Shown here piece by piece: positions 33,249 through 41,925 of a stretch of 64,000 bases of DNA. Location of the stretch: NCBI RefSeq assembly GCF_017573545.1, contig NZ_JAGEOK010000011.1, positions 124,001-188,000 on the forward strand. Direction: 5' to 3'. Position numbers and translations under genes: made by a program. Positions within the stretch are counted from its first letter, which is position 1, and every line of letters starts with the position of its first letter. A model generated the notes under the pieces. That model was not told the DNA's origin. It made no database searches and saw only the letters and a list, made by a program, of their open reading frames with translations. Source of the stretch: Actinomadura nitritigenes. GTDB lineage: Bacteria; Actinomycetota; Actinomycetes; Streptosporangiales; Streptosporangiaceae.

Positions 33249-33959
33249 GTGATCGAGGTGCTGGTGGCGGACGACCAGGCGGCCGTGCGGGCCGGGCTGG
33301 TGCTGATCCTCGGCGCGGCGCCGGACGTGCGGGTGGTCGGCGAGGCCGCCGACGGGGAACGGGCCGTCGGGCTGGCCCGGGAGCTGCGCCCCGACGTGGT
33401 GCTGATGGACGTGCGGATGCCGCGCCTGGACGGGATCAGCGCCACCCGGCAGATCGCCGGGTTCGCGGACGTGCTGGTGCTGACCACGTTCGATCTGGAC
33501 GAGTACGTGTTCGGGGCGCTGCGGGCGGGCGCGGCGGGGTTCCTGCTGAAGGACGTGGACGCCGACCGGCTGGTGGAGGCGGTGCGGACCGTGGCGGCCG
33601 GGGACGGGATCATCGCGCCGCAGGTGACGCGGCGGCTGATCGGCGCGTTCGCGGCCCGGCCGGAGCCGCCGTCGCCCGGTCCGGCGGGGGTGGCGGAGCT
33701 GACGCCGCGGGAGCGGGAGGTGCTGGGCTGCCTCGGGGAGGGGCTGTCGAACGGGGAGATCGCGCGGCGGCTGTCGATGGCGGAGACGACCACCAAGACG
33801 CACGTCAGCCGCATTCTGGGGAAGCTCGGGCTGCGCAGCCGGGTCCAGGCCGCCATCCTCGCGCAGGAGCTGGCCGCCTCCGGCCTCACGGCCTCGTCCG
33901 CGGACGCCGCGGCCCCGGACGCGCCCGGATCCGGCAGCGGGGATCTCAGCGCGGGCTGA
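33249..33959 (+). CDS. LuxR/NarL-family response regulator
   Basis: A 236-residue regulator. The receiver domain begins VIEVLVADDQAAVRAG, with the phospho-acceptor Asp in VVLMDVRMPRLDG (~54), the switch Thr in VLTTFD and Lys in LLKDVD. A C-terminal LuxR HTH follows: LTPREREVLGCLGEGLSNGEIARRL...TKTHVSRILGKLGL. GTG 33249 is the start that matches the receiver N-terminus. It is the partner of the kinase just upstream; targets are unknown. Confidence 0.95.
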   Translation: MIEVLVADDQAAVRAGLVLILGAAPDVRVVGEAADGERAVGLARELRPDVVLMDVRMPRLDGISATRQIAGFADVLVLTTFDLDEYVFGALRAGAAGFLLKDVDADRLVEAVRTVAAGDGIIAPQVTRRLIGAFAARPEPPSPGPAGVAELTPREREVLGCLGEGLSNGEIARRLSMAETTTKTHVSRILGKLGLRSRVQAAILAQELAASGLTASSADAAAPDAPGSGSGDLSAG

Positions 33960-34014
33960 GCCCCGCCTCGCCGCTGCTGCGGGTCAGTACGGCCACCGGA
34001 CGGGAGGCCGCGGA

Positions 34015-35181
34015 TCAGGGTGACAGGCTGCGGATCAGGTCGGCGACGCGGACGATCCCCAGGCAGCGGCCCAGCTCGTCGACCACGACCAGGTCGTCGT
34101 AGACGCGCTCGTCCTCCTGGCCCGCCGCGCGCAGCGCCGCGACGGCCGGGACGGTCCGCGGGACCGGGCGCGGCGGGTCGGCCAGCCGGGCGGCGGGCCG
34201 GTGGGCGTGCAGCGCGTGGCCGTAGGCGCCGGACAGCCGCAGCAGGAAGCGCGTCCGGTCCACGGTGGCGCGCGGCCGCTGCCGCTCGTCCACCAGGACG
34301 ATGCTGGTGATGCCCGTCTCGGCGTTCAGCGCGTCCAGCACCTCGTCGGCGGTCGCGGTGTGCGGCATCGTGACGCCGGGGAGCGTGAACTCCGAGACGC
34401 GGGGGCCGAGGTCGGGGCGCTCGCGGGGGTCCGGGGCGCCGCGCGCCGCGACGGGGACGGTGACCGGCATGCCGGGCCGCCACTCCGGCGGCGCCAGCGC
34501 CGGCCCCTGGACCAGCCGCACCCCGAGTTCGCGCAGGTGCAGCACCTGGTCGCCGGTCTCCAGGCCGGGCGCGAGCACGTGGGTCTCGAGCCGGTGCGCC
34601 AGCTCGACGAGGCTCGCCACCAGCGCGGAGCGGCGCGGTTCCGCGGGCGCCCGGCGGGCCAGCACGGGATCGAGCTTGAGCAGGTAGGACGCGCCGTCGA
34701 CGAGCAGGTCGAGCGGGGCGTGCGCGGCGCCCACGCCGCCGAGCCCGACCAGGTACCCGGCCCGGCGCAGCCCGGACAGCGCGGCGGTGACGGGGGCGCG
34801 CTGCGCCGGCGGGAAGCCCCCGGTGACGCAGATGATGATCTCCTGCGGGCGGCGCCCGGCCCCGGCGAACCCCTGGTGCAGCTCCGCCAGCACCGGGTCG
34901 CCGAAGGCGAGGGTCTCGGCGCGCAGGCCGATCTGCAGCGGCAGGGGCGTGCGGAGGTCCGCCGCGGCGCGGGCCGCCTCGGCGGCGCGCCGCAGATCCT
35001 CGGACACGGGGTCGACCCGCGGCGGGAGCCCGGTGGCGGGGGGCGGCCCCGCGTGCGCCTCCACGGCGACGACGGTCCCGGTGCCGAGATCGACGACCGG
35101 ATGGAACACCGCCCTCGCCGGGACCAGGACATCTACGGCTGACACAGCGGCATCATGTCGCCCCGAAGCGCCCGGAACCAC
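34015..35181 (-). CDS. Degenerate EAL-domain protein with C-terminal CBS-like region
   Basis: A 388-residue soluble protein. Residues ~15-230 resemble an EAL c-di-GMP phosphodiesterase: start FHPVVDLGTGTVVAVEAHAG, then LPLQIGLRAE, YLVGLGGVGAAHAPLDLL, LLKLDP, and LETHVLAPGLETGDQVLHLRELGVRLVQGP. The catalytic EAL triplet reads EAH and several metal-ligand positions are changed, so a c-di-GMP sensor is more likely than an active enzyme. The last ~120 residues look like a CBS pair (DALNAETGITSIVLVDERQRP and DDLVVVDELGRCLGIVRVADLI). The GTG start may be at 35181 or ~35145. Confidence 0.7.
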   Translation of the reverse strand: MVPGASGRHDAAVSAVDVLVPARAVFHPVVDLGTGTVVAVEAHAGPPPATGLPPRVDPVSEDLRRAAEAARAAADLRTPLPLQIGLRAETLAFGDPVLAELHQGFAGAGRRPQEIIICVTGGFPPAQRAPVTAALSGLRRAGYLVGLGGVGAAHAPLDLLVDGASYLLKLDPVLARRAPAEPRRSALVASLVELAHRLETHVLAPGLETGDQVLHLRELGVRLVQGPALAPPEWRPGMPVTVPVAARGAPDPRERPDLGPRVSEFTLPGVTMPHTATADEVLDALNAETGITSIVLVDERQRPRATVDRTRFLLRLSGAYGHALHAHRPAARLADPPRPVPRTVPAVAALRAAGQEDERVYDDLVVVDELGRCLGIVRVADLIRSLSP

Positions 35182-35249
35182 CGTTGTCAGGAGAAGTTAA
35201 CGCACAGTTCGCGCAGGTCGCGCTGTGGATCTTGACCCGGGCCGGGCCG

Positions 35250-35645
35250 TCACAGCCCGCGGCCGCCGACCATGGCCGACAGCGCGTAGGTGACCCCGGC
35301 GACGGCCGCCAGCCAGACGTAGGCGGTGATGTCGCCGCCGCGCAGCGCCTGCACGACGAGCCCGCCGATCACGGCGACCGTCAGCACGTCGCCGGTCATC
35401 GCGGCGGCGCGCAGATGGGTGCGGGCGCGGTGGCCGGAGCCGAAGCCCTCGCTGAGCGGCAGCGCGGGCTCGTTGCGCCGGAAGGCCAGGTAGCCGGCGT
35501 ACCCGGCGAGGGCGGCGAGCGCGATGAGGGCGGTGCCGTCGCGTCCGTCGGCGGCGAGCACGGCGCCGACCACCACCCCGGCACCGAGGACGAGCCCGGG
35601 TACGGCCCACCGGCTGAGGCTGCGGCGTTCGGGAGCGATCCACAT
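35250..35645 (-). CDS. Small four-helix membrane protein, function unknown
   Basis: A 131-residue membrane protein from ATG 35645, which has GGAGAGG 8 bases upstream; ATG 35654 is the alternative. Four hydrophobic segments: WAVPGLVLGAGVVVGAVLAA, TALIALAALAGYAGYLAF, GDVLTVAVIGGLVVQAL and YVWLAAVAGVTYALSAMV, with a hydrophilic loop LSEGFGSGHRARTH between the second and third. It may belong to DUF2178-type proteins, not certain. Lies divergent from the AIM24 genes. Confidence 0.65.
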   Translation of the reverse strand: MWIAPERRSLSRWAVPGLVLGAGVVVGAVLAADGRDGTALIALAALAGYAGYLAFRRNEPALPLSEGFGSGHRARTHLRAAAMTGDVLTVAVIGGLVVQALRGGDITAYVWLAAVAGVTYALSAMVGGRGL

Positions 35646-35796
35646 GAGCGACATCCTCTCCGATCGCGGGCGCACGGGACCGGCAACGCGCCGGTTCCGC
35701 CGCGATGAGGCCCGGCCGCGTGCTCCCGACCCCGGGCGGGCGCATCCGCGCCGATGCCCGGACCGCGCGGGGTTCCGGCCGGTATCTTGTCGCATC

Positions 35797-36435
35797 GTGG
35801 CGCAATTTCGACTGAACGGCTCCAAGATGCTGGCCGTCGATCTCGCCGGGGAGACGATCCGGGCGCTGAACGGCGCCATGGTCGCCTACGAGGGGCGGAT
35901 GGCGTTCAAACGGGAGGGGATGACCGGGGGAGAGGGCCTGCGCGGCGCGCTCAAGCGCAAGATCGCCGGCGAGGGCATGACGCTCATGGAGGTCACCGGC
36001 GAGGGCACCGTGTACCTCGCGAGCGAGGCGGCGGAGGTGACGCTCGTCCAGCTGACCGGCGACACCCTGTTCGTGGAGTCGGAAAGCCTCCTCGCGCTGG
36101 AGGGCGGGCTGCGCACCGGCGTGCAGTTCGTGGGCCTGCGCGGCATGGGGACCGGGCAGGGCCTCGCCACGACCAAGGTGGAGGGGCACGGCACGGTCGC
36201 GATCGTGTCCGACGGGCCCGCGATCGCCCTGGAGGTGACGCCCGAGACGCCGCTGTCGGTCGACCCGCACGCCTACGTCGGGCACCACGGGCAGCTGCGC
36301 CAGGACGTCGTCACCGACGTCAACTGGCGGACCGTCATCGGCCACGGGTCGGGAGAGAGCGTCCAGTTCCGGTACCAGGGGCACGGCCTGGTCTACGTCC
36401 AGCCGGCCGAGCGCGGCGGAATCCTGGAGATCTGA
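35797..36435 (+). CDS. AIM24-family protein, first of three
   Basis: A 212-residue beta-rich AIM24 (DUF124) protein. Typical blocks: SKMLAVDLAGETIRALNGAMVAYEG near the start and HGSGESVQFRYQGHGLVYVQPAE at the end. GTG 35797 is chosen because the family match starts right after it; TATCTT at 35783-35788 would place transcription at about this codon, suggesting a leaderless mRNA. Its stop shares a base with the next ATG. The family has no known reaction; in mitochondria AIM24 affects inner-membrane organisation. Confidence 0.87.
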   Translation: MAQFRLNGSKMLAVDLAGETIRALNGAMVAYEGRMAFKREGMTGGEGLRGALKRKIAGEGMTLMEVTGEGTVYLASEAAEVTLVQLTGDTLFVESESLLALEGGLRTGVQFVGLRGMGTGQGLATTKVEGHGTVAIVSDGPAIALEVTPETPLSVDPHAYVGHHGQLRQDVVTDVNWRTVIGHGSGESVQFRYQGHGLVYVQPAERGGILEI

Positions 36436-37088
36436 TGCCCGGCTACCAGAAGATCACCTCCAAGATGCTCCAGGTGCCGGTCGGCCCCGGGCGGGAGGTC
36501 TACAGCAGGCGCGGCGCGATGCTCGCCTACACCGGGTCGGTGGCGTTCGCCCCGTCCACCACGGCGGGGCAGAGCATCGGCGGCGCCATCGGACGCGCCG
36601 TCGCGGGCGAGCGCAGCGCGATGATGCACGTGACCGGGCAGGGCGAGGTCATGTTCGGGCACGCCGGGCTGCACGTGTCCGTCGTCGACCTCGGCGGCGG
36701 CGACACCCTGTACGTCGAGGCCGACCGGCTCCTCGTGCACGACGCGTCACTGCAGGTCGGGACCATGTTCATGGGCGAGCAGGGCGGCGTTCGCGGCATC
36801 GTGCGGGGCGCCGTCACCGGGCAGGGGCTGTTCACCACCACGCTGACCGGCCAGGGCTCGTGCGCGCTGCTCTCGCACGGCGGCGTCATGGAGCTGCCGA
36901 TCGGCCCGCAGCGCCCCGTCCACGTCGATCCGCAGGCGTACGTGGCCCACCGGGGCCAGGTGCAGAACCGGCTCACCACGGCGGTGGGGCTGCGCGACCT
37001 CATCGGACGCGGCTCCGGCGAGGGCTTCCAGCTCGAGCTGAGCGGCTCCGGCGTCGTCTACGTCCAGGCCAGCGAGAGGAAGATCTGA
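36435..37088 (+). CDS. AIM24-family protein, second of three
   Basis: A 217-residue paralogue of the preceding gene. YQKITSKMLQVPVGPGREVYSRRGAMLAYTG matches the family start, followed by GQGEVMFG, VEADRLLVHDASL and GSGEGFQLELSGSGVVYVQASE at the end. It is joined to the first copy by a one-base TGATG overlap and to the third by a 3-base gap, so the three are surely one unit. Function unknown. Confidence 0.87.
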   Translation: MPGYQKITSKMLQVPVGPGREVYSRRGAMLAYTGSVAFAPSTTAGQSIGGAIGRAVAGERSAMMHVTGQGEVMFGHAGLHVSVVDLGGGDTLYVEADRLLVHDASLQVGTMFMGEQGGVRGIVRGAVTGQGLFTTTLTGQGSCALLSHGGVMELPIGPQRPVHVDPQAYVAHRGQVQNRLTTAVGLRDLIGRGSGEGFQLELSGSGVVYVQASERKI

Positions 37089-37091
37089 CCC

Positions 37092-37853
37092 GTGAGCAGC
37101 TTCGGCACGCGGACCTGGAACGCCGCCACCCTCCCGGTGAACGACAACGTCAACCCCTACGCCTTCAGCGTCGACCTCGACGGCCAGTGGTTCGCGCAGA
37201 AGGGCAAGATGATCGCCTACTACGGGCAGATCAGGTTCGAGGCGCTGTCGTCCGGGCCGCTGGACGCGCTGGTCGCGCGCACCTTCAACTCGCCGCTGTA
37301 CGCCCAGGACTGGATCGTCGCGCAGGGGCGGGGCAAGCTCGTCCTCGCCGACCGCGGGTTCGACGTGAACTCCTTCGACCTCGACGACGGCAACCTCACC
37401 GTCCGCGCCGGGAACCTGCTGGCGTTCCAGCCCGGCCTGGAGCTCAAGCAGTCGATCATCCCGGGGTTCCTGACCCTGATCGGGACGGGCCGGTTCGTGG
37501 CCGCCTCCAACGGGCCGGTGCACTTCGTCGAGCCGCCGGTCCGGGTGGACCCGCAGGCGCTGCTGGGCTGGGCGGACTGCCCGTCGCCCTGCCACCACTA
37601 CGACCACTCCTACATGCGCGGCGCGTTCGGGGCGGCCCGGATGGTCTTCGGGATCGGCGGATCGTCGGGGGAGGAGCACCAGTTCGACTTCACCGGCCAG
37701 GGCACGGTGCTGATGCAGTCGTCGGAGGTCGTGATGAACGAGGACGTGCTGCTGCGCGACCTCGAAGGCCAGATCGGCATGGTCGGCACGTCGGGGCTGC
37801 AACGGCTCCAGCAGACGATCAGCCGGCGGCTGTCCGCCGAGCGGCAGGGCTGA
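37092..37853 (+). CDS. AIM24-family protein, third of three, with Cys/His motif
   Basis: A 253-residue, more divergent AIM24 paralogue. NPYAFSVDLDGQWFAQKGKMIAYYGQIRFE opens the domain and EEHQFDFTGQGTVLMQSSE closes it. Between them lies CPSPCHHYDHSYMRG (~residue 164), a Cys-x3-Cys-His-His cluster absent from the other two, possibly a metal site. The C-terminal ~30 residues form a charged helix (GLQRLQQTISRRLSAERQG). GTG start. A stable hairpin follows. Confidence 0.85.
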   Translation: MSSFGTRTWNAATLPVNDNVNPYAFSVDLDGQWFAQKGKMIAYYGQIRFEALSSGPLDALVARTFNSPLYAQDWIVAQGRGKLVLADRGFDVNSFDLDDGNLTVRAGNLLAFQPGLELKQSIIPGFLTLIGTGRFVAASNGPVHFVEPPVRVDPQALLGWADCPSPCHHYDHSYMRGAFGAARMVFGIGGSSGEEHQFDFTGQGTVLMQSSEVVMNEDVLLRDLEGQIGMVGTSGLQRLQQTISRRLSAERQG

Positions 37854-37857
37854 CGCA

Positions 37858-37879
37858 GGGGCCCGGCCGCCCGGGCCCC
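37858..37879. terminator. Hairpin between convergent AIM24 and VOC genes
   Basis: GGGGCCCGG (37858-37866) pairs exactly with CCGGGCCCC (37871-37879) around a 4-base loop, between the stops of two convergent genes. It can serve either direction. Confidence 0.65.
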
Positions 37880-37888
37880 CGCGCGCGG

Positions 37889-38692
37889 TCATCCCTGCTC
37901 GGGGGCGGGCTTCATCACGTGGAACGGCACCCCGAACGGGTCCCGTACGGCCGCGGACCGGCCGTACGGGCTGTCGGCCGGCCCCGAGTCGACCGTGCCG
38001 CCGCCCGCGGTGACCTTCCGGACCGCCTCGTCCGCGTCCGCCACCGCGAAGTAGGTCATCCACGTCGGCACGGCGGTCCGGCCGTTGCCGAGCACCATGT
38101 CCGCCCCGCCGAGGATCCCGCCGACGTAGCGCCCGTCGGAGGCGCGCCGCAGGACGGTGTAGTCCATGTCGCCCGGCATCGGCTCGAGCTCGTAGCCGAA
38201 CACCGCCTGGTAGAAGTCGCCCGCGGCGTTGGAGTCAGGGGTGACCAGCTCGTTCCAGACGAACGAGCCGGGCTCGTTCACGATCGCCGAGCCGTGGTGC
38301 TCCCGCCCCTGCCACAGCCCGAACTGCCCGCCCTGCGGGTCCCTGACGATCGCCATGCGGCCGATCGACATCACGTCCATGGGCGGCATGACCACCTCGC
38401 CCCCCGCGTCCGCGGCGCGCTTGGCGAGCCCGTCGCAGTCGTCCGCGGCGAAGTAGACGGTCCACCAGTACTCGTCCGGCGCGTCGTCGGGGTTCCGCAT
38501 CATCCCGGCGACCGGCGCTCCGCGCAGCGTGCACTGGTTGTAGTGGCCCGCCTCCGGCCCCGCGTCCTCGAACTGCCAGCCGAGGAGCGTCCCGTAGAAC
38601 GTCTTGGCCCGCTCGAGGTCCGGAACGCCGATGTCCAGCCAGTTCGGCGTCCCGTCCGGCAGGTTGCCCGTGACCTGGGTCATCCGACTCAC
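37889..38692 (-). CDS. VOC-family (glyoxalase/dioxygenase fold) protein, two domains
   Basis: A 267-residue protein of two VOC domains. Domain 1: PNWLDIGVPDLERAKTFYGTLLGWQFE to IVRDPQGGQFGLWQ. Domain 2: FVWNELVTPDSNAAGDFYQAVFGYELE to VRDPFGVPFHVMKP. This two-domain form is common in actinobacteria and has been linked to small hydroxy compounds, but the substrate cannot be told here. The start is GTG 38692 or ATG 38683. The upstream 258 bases lead to the divergent ABC-F gene. Confidence 0.85.
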   Translation of the reverse strand: MSRMTQVTGNLPDGTPNWLDIGVPDLERAKTFYGTLLGWQFEDAGPEAGHYNQCTLRGAPVAGMMRNPDDAPDEYWWTVYFAADDCDGLAKRAADAGGEVVMPPMDVMSIGRMAIVRDPQGGQFGLWQGREHHGSAIVNEPGSFVWNELVTPDSNAAGDFYQAVFGYELEPMPGDMDYTVLRRASDGRYVGGILGGADMVLGNGRTAVPTWMTYFAVADADEAVRKVTAGGGTVDSGPADSPYGRSAAVRDPFGVPFHVMKPAPEQG

Positions 38693-38823
38693 ACTCCTTC
38701 GTTCCGGGGCCGCCGGCCCCGGCGTCCGCCGCCGCCCGCCGTACTCCCATCCTGGCCCGCGGCGCGGCGTTCACACATCCGCCGGCCCCGATCGGCATGG
38801 CCGGGAGCCGCTTCCGTGTCACG

Positions 38824-38829
38824 TACACT
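38824..38829 (+). promoter_or_regulatory. Putative -10 element of the ABC-F gene
   Basis: TACACT fits the TANNNT -10 pattern and would start transcription at about 38836, 115 bases before the ABC-F start codon. No clear -35 is seen. It lies within TCAC-N7-GTGA (38819-38833), a possible small operator. Confidence 0.4.
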
Positions 38830-38832
38830 GTG

Positions 38833-38856
38833 ATGATGGTTTCGCTCCCGAGTTGA
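38833..38856 (+). CDS. Possible 7-codon leader peptide upstream of the ABC-F gene
   Basis: The frame ATG-ATG-GTT-TCG-CTC-CCG-AGT-TGA (MMVSLPS) starts at or beside the predicted transcript start and ends 94 bases before the ABC-F GTG. Short leader frames are known in front of ABC-F antibiotic-resistance genes, where drug-stalled ribosomes switch expression. This is an inference from position only. Confidence 0.3.
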   Translation: MMVSLPS

Positions 38857-38950
38857 CAGGCCGCCCAGCGCGCCCCGGTCGGATGGACCGCGCGGCGCGC
38901 TGTTTCGTGCGCCTGCCCATCGAGCCGTCCGTCAGGGGAGCCCTGTCACT

Positions 38951-40549
38951 GTGATCATCGCGAAAGACATCGAGCTGCGCGCCGGGTCCCGGCTGCTGAT
39001 CGAGTCCGCCTCGTTCCGGGTCAACCCCGGCGACCGGGTCGGGCTGGTCGGCCGCAACGGCGCGGGCAAGACCACCCTCACCAAGGTGCTGGCCGGGGAG
39101 TCGATCCCCGCGCAGGGCGGCGTCACGTCGTCGGGCACCATCGGCTACCTCCCGCAGGACCCGCGCGGCGTCGACCTCGACGAGCTGGCCCGCGACCGCA
39201 TCCTGTCGGCGCGCGGGCTGGACGAGGTCGTCCGCAAGCTGCGCGCCGCCGAGGAGGCGATGGCCACCGCGACCGGCGAGGAGCGCGACAAGGCGGTCCG
39301 CCGGTACGGCCGGCTCGAGGAGCGGCTGCACGTGCTCGGCGGCTACTCCGCCGAGGCCGAGGCGGCCTCGATCGCCTCCAGCCTCGGGCTCCCGGACCGG
39401 GTGCTGGGGCAGCCGCTCGGCACCCTGTCGGGCGGGCAGCGGCGCCGCGTCGAGCTGGCGCGCATCCTGTTCTCGGGCGCCGACACGCTCCTGCTGGACG
39501 AGCCGACCAACCACCTGGACGCCGACTCGATCGTCTGGCTGCGCGACTTCCTGAAGTCGCACCAGGGCGGCCTGGTCGTGATCAGCCACGACGTCGACCT
39601 GCTCGACGTGGTGGTCAACCGGGTCTTCCACCTGGACGCGAACCGCAGCGTGATCGACATCTACAACGTCGGCTGGAAGAAGTACCTCGACCAGCGGGAG
39701 ACCGACGAGCGGCGGCGCAGGCGCGAGACGGCCAACGCGCAGCGGCAGGCGTCGGCGCTGCTGTCGCAGGCCGACAAGATGCGCGCGAAGGCGACCAAGG
39801 CCAAGGCGGCGCAGCAGATGGACCGGCGGGCCCGGCAGCTGCTCGCCGGTGTCGAGGGGGAGCGGCAGGCCGACAAGGTGGCCAAAATTCGCTTCCCGGA
39901 CCCGGCACCTTGTGGCAAAACCCCCCTTACCGCCGAAGGTTTGTCGAAATCGTACGGATCTTTGGAGATTTTCACCGACGTGGACCTGGCCATCGACCGG
40001 GGCAGCCGCGTCGTCGTGCTGGGCCTGAACGGAGCGGGCAAGACCACCCTTCTGCGCATGCTGGCAGGGGTGGACAAGCCCGACACCGGAACCGTCGTGG
40101 CGGGGCACGGGCTGCGGATCGGCTATTACGCCCAGGAGCACGAGACGCTCGACGTGGAGCGGTCGGTGCTGGAGAACATGCAGTCGGCCGCGCCCGGTCT
40201 CGCGCCCGTCGAGGTGCGCAAGATCCTGGGCTCGTTCCTGTTCTCCGGCGACGACGTCGACAAGCCCGCGGGCGTGCTGTCCGGCGGCGAGAAGACCCGG
40301 CTGGCACTGGCGATGCTGGTGGTGTCCAGCGCCAACGTCCTGCTGCTGGACGAGCCCACCAACAACCTCGATCCGGCCAGCCGCGAGGAGATCCTCGGGG
40401 CGCTGCGCACCTTCGCCGGGGCCATCGTCCTGGTGACCCACGATGAGGGTGCGGTGGGCGCGCTGCGGCCGGAAAGAGTGATTTTGCTGCCCGATGGTGT
40501 CGAAGACATCTGGAGTGACGAGTTTGCCGATCTGGTGGCACTTGCGTGA
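38951..40549 (+). CDS. ABC-F family ATPase (ribosome-associated type)
   Basis: A 532-residue protein with two ABC domains and no membrane segments. Domain 1: Walker A GRNGAGKTTL (~33-42), signature LSGGQRRR, Walker B TLLLDEPTNHLD. A charged linker (~240-310, ETDERRRRRETANAQRQASALL) has the form of the P-site interaction motif. Domain 2: GLNGAGKTTL, LSGGEKTR, VLLLDEPTNNLD. By family it acts on ribosomes as a translation factor or antibiotic-protection factor. GTG start. Confidence 0.92.
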   Translation: MIIAKDIELRAGSRLLIESASFRVNPGDRVGLVGRNGAGKTTLTKVLAGESIPAQGGVTSSGTIGYLPQDPRGVDLDELARDRILSARGLDEVVRKLRAAEEAMATATGEERDKAVRRYGRLEERLHVLGGYSAEAEAASIASSLGLPDRVLGQPLGTLSGGQRRRVELARILFSGADTLLLDEPTNHLDADSIVWLRDFLKSHQGGLVVISHDVDLLDVVVNRVFHLDANRSVIDIYNVGWKKYLDQRETDERRRRRETANAQRQASALLSQADKMRAKATKAKAAQQMDRRARQLLAGVEGERQADKVAKIRFPDPAPCGKTPLTAEGLSKSYGSLEIFTDVDLAIDRGSRVVVLGLNGAGKTTLLRMLAGVDKPDTGTVVAGHGLRIGYYAQEHETLDVERSVLENMQSAAPGLAPVEVRKILGSFLFSGDDVDKPAGVLSGGEKTRLALAMLVVSSANVLLLDEPTNNLDPASREEILGALRTFAGAIVLVTHDEGAVGALRPERVILLPDGVEDIWSDEFADLVALA

Positions 40550-40665
40550 CCTGCAGGGTGCCTTCCGCAGATCTTTTCTGGCCGAGTGGGTAGCCGAACG
40601 CGCGGGAATGACTGATCATGGCGGGGGATAACGCAGCGGTCACCACATCACTACGGGAGGTACTC

Positions 40666-40878
40666 GTGGCCGAGACCCTCAAGAAGGGCACCCGCGTGAC
40701 CGGTGCCGAGCGCGACAAGCTGGCGGCGGACCTCAAGAAGAGGTACGACTCCGGCGAGAGCATCCGCGCCCTGGCAGCCGCCACCGGCCGCTCGTACGGC
40801 TTCATCCACCGGATCCTGACGGAGTCGGGAGTCAACCTGCGCGGTCGCGGCGGCGCGACCCGGGGCAAGAAGTCCTGA
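40666..40878 (+). CDS. Small helix-turn-helix protein, 70 residues
   Basis: The GTG at 40666 has GGGAGG 6 bases upstream and gives a 70-residue basic protein. Residues ~15-55 form a resolvase/Hin-type HTH: GAERDKLAADLKKRYDSGESIRALAAATGRSYGFIHRIL. The tail RGRGGATRGKKS is strongly basic. Such small proteins are widespread in actinobacteria and are often next to an ABC-F gene, 116 bases upstream here. It probably binds DNA; its target is not known. Confidence 0.8.
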   Translation: MAETLKKGTRVTGAERDKLAADLKKRYDSGESIRALAAATGRSYGFIHRILTESGVNLRGRGGATRGKKS

Positions 40879-41074
40879 CCGGACGAACGTTCCGAACGGA
40901 CGCGGGTCCACCACGGCCCGAGGTCCGGGACGGACGACTTCCCCCGGATGAGCGCACCGCCTGATCCGCCGCCGCGGCCCACCGAGTAGGGTTCGGTCGC
41001 GGCGGCGGGAGGTCGGGTCCCGCCCCGTGGACGGCGGGGCGGGCCCGCCGCGCTCGTCGGAAGGGGAAGTGTCG

Positions 41075-41881
41075 ATGGCGGAAGCGAACGCCGGGGCCGG
41101 GACGGCCACCGCGGCCGGGCCGGCCGAGGAGGTACTGGCCGAGGCCGGGCTGCGGCTGGAGGTCGACGGGGCGGTCGCGACCGTCACGCTGAACCGGCCG
41201 GAGCGGCGCAACGCCATGACGTTCGCCACCTGGCGCGGCCTGGCGGCGATCGGCCGGTCGCTGCCGGAGGGCGTGCGGGTGGTCGTGCTGCGCGGCGCCG
41301 GCCCCTCGTTCTCGGCGGGCATCGACCTGTCGATGTTCTCCGGCGAGGGAGAGGGCTTCGCCGACGGCTCCGACGCCGCGGCGACCGACCGCTTCATCGC
41401 CGAGCTGCAGGAGGGGTACACCTGGCTGCGGCGCCCCGAGATCGTCACCGTCGCGGCGGTGCACGGGCACGCCATCGGCGGCGGGTTCCAGCTCGCCCTG
41501 GCCTGCGACATCCGCGTCGCCGCCGACGACGTCAGGTTCTGCATGAAGGAGCCTGCCCTCGGGCTCGTCCCCGACCTCACCGGCACCAAGCCGCTGGTGG
41601 AGATCGTCGGCATCGGGCGCGCGCTGGAGCTGTGCCTGACGGCCCGGACCGTGCACGCCGAGGAGGCGGCCCGGCTCGGCCTCGCCGAGATCGTCGTGCC
41701 GCGCGACGGCCTGGACGCCGCGGTCGCCGAGCTCGTCGCGTCCCTCCTCGCGGTGAACCCGGGCGCCGCGGTGGCCACCAAGCGGCTGCTGTGGGAGGCC
41801 CCGCAGAACACCCTGGAGCAGCAGTGCGCCGCCGAGCGCCGCGAGCAGATCGGCCGCCTGCGCGAGCTCTTCGGCAAGTGA
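41075..41881 (+). CDS. Enoyl-CoA hydratase/isomerase family protein
   Basis: A 268-residue crotonase-fold protein. NRPERRNAMTF, the oxyanion hole region GPSFSAGIDLSMF (~residues 78-90), HGHAIGGGFQLALACDIRVA (~132-151) and FCMKEPALGLVPDLTGTKPL, where hydratases usually hold the second catalytic Glu, are present. ATG 41075 has GGAAGGGGAA upstream. The Ala/Gly-rich first 25 residues are unstructured. Predicted to hydrate 2-enoyl-CoA in fatty-acid oxidation; chain length unknown. Confidence 0.88.
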   Translation: MAEANAGAGTATAAGPAEEVLAEAGLRLEVDGAVATVTLNRPERRNAMTFATWRGLAAIGRSLPEGVRVVVLRGAGPSFSAGIDLSMFSGEGEGFADGSDAAATDRFIAELQEGYTWLRRPEIVTVAAVHGHAIGGGFQLALACDIRVAADDVRFCMKEPALGLVPDLTGTKPLVEIVGIGRALELCLTARTVHAEEAARLGLAEIVVPRDGLDAAVAELVASLLAVNPGAAVATKRLLWEAPQNTLEQQCAAERREQIGRLRELFGK

Positions 41882-41925
41882 CCCGTACACCCACGTCGCA
41901 CGCGCCCCGCTCCCGTCGTCGTTGA

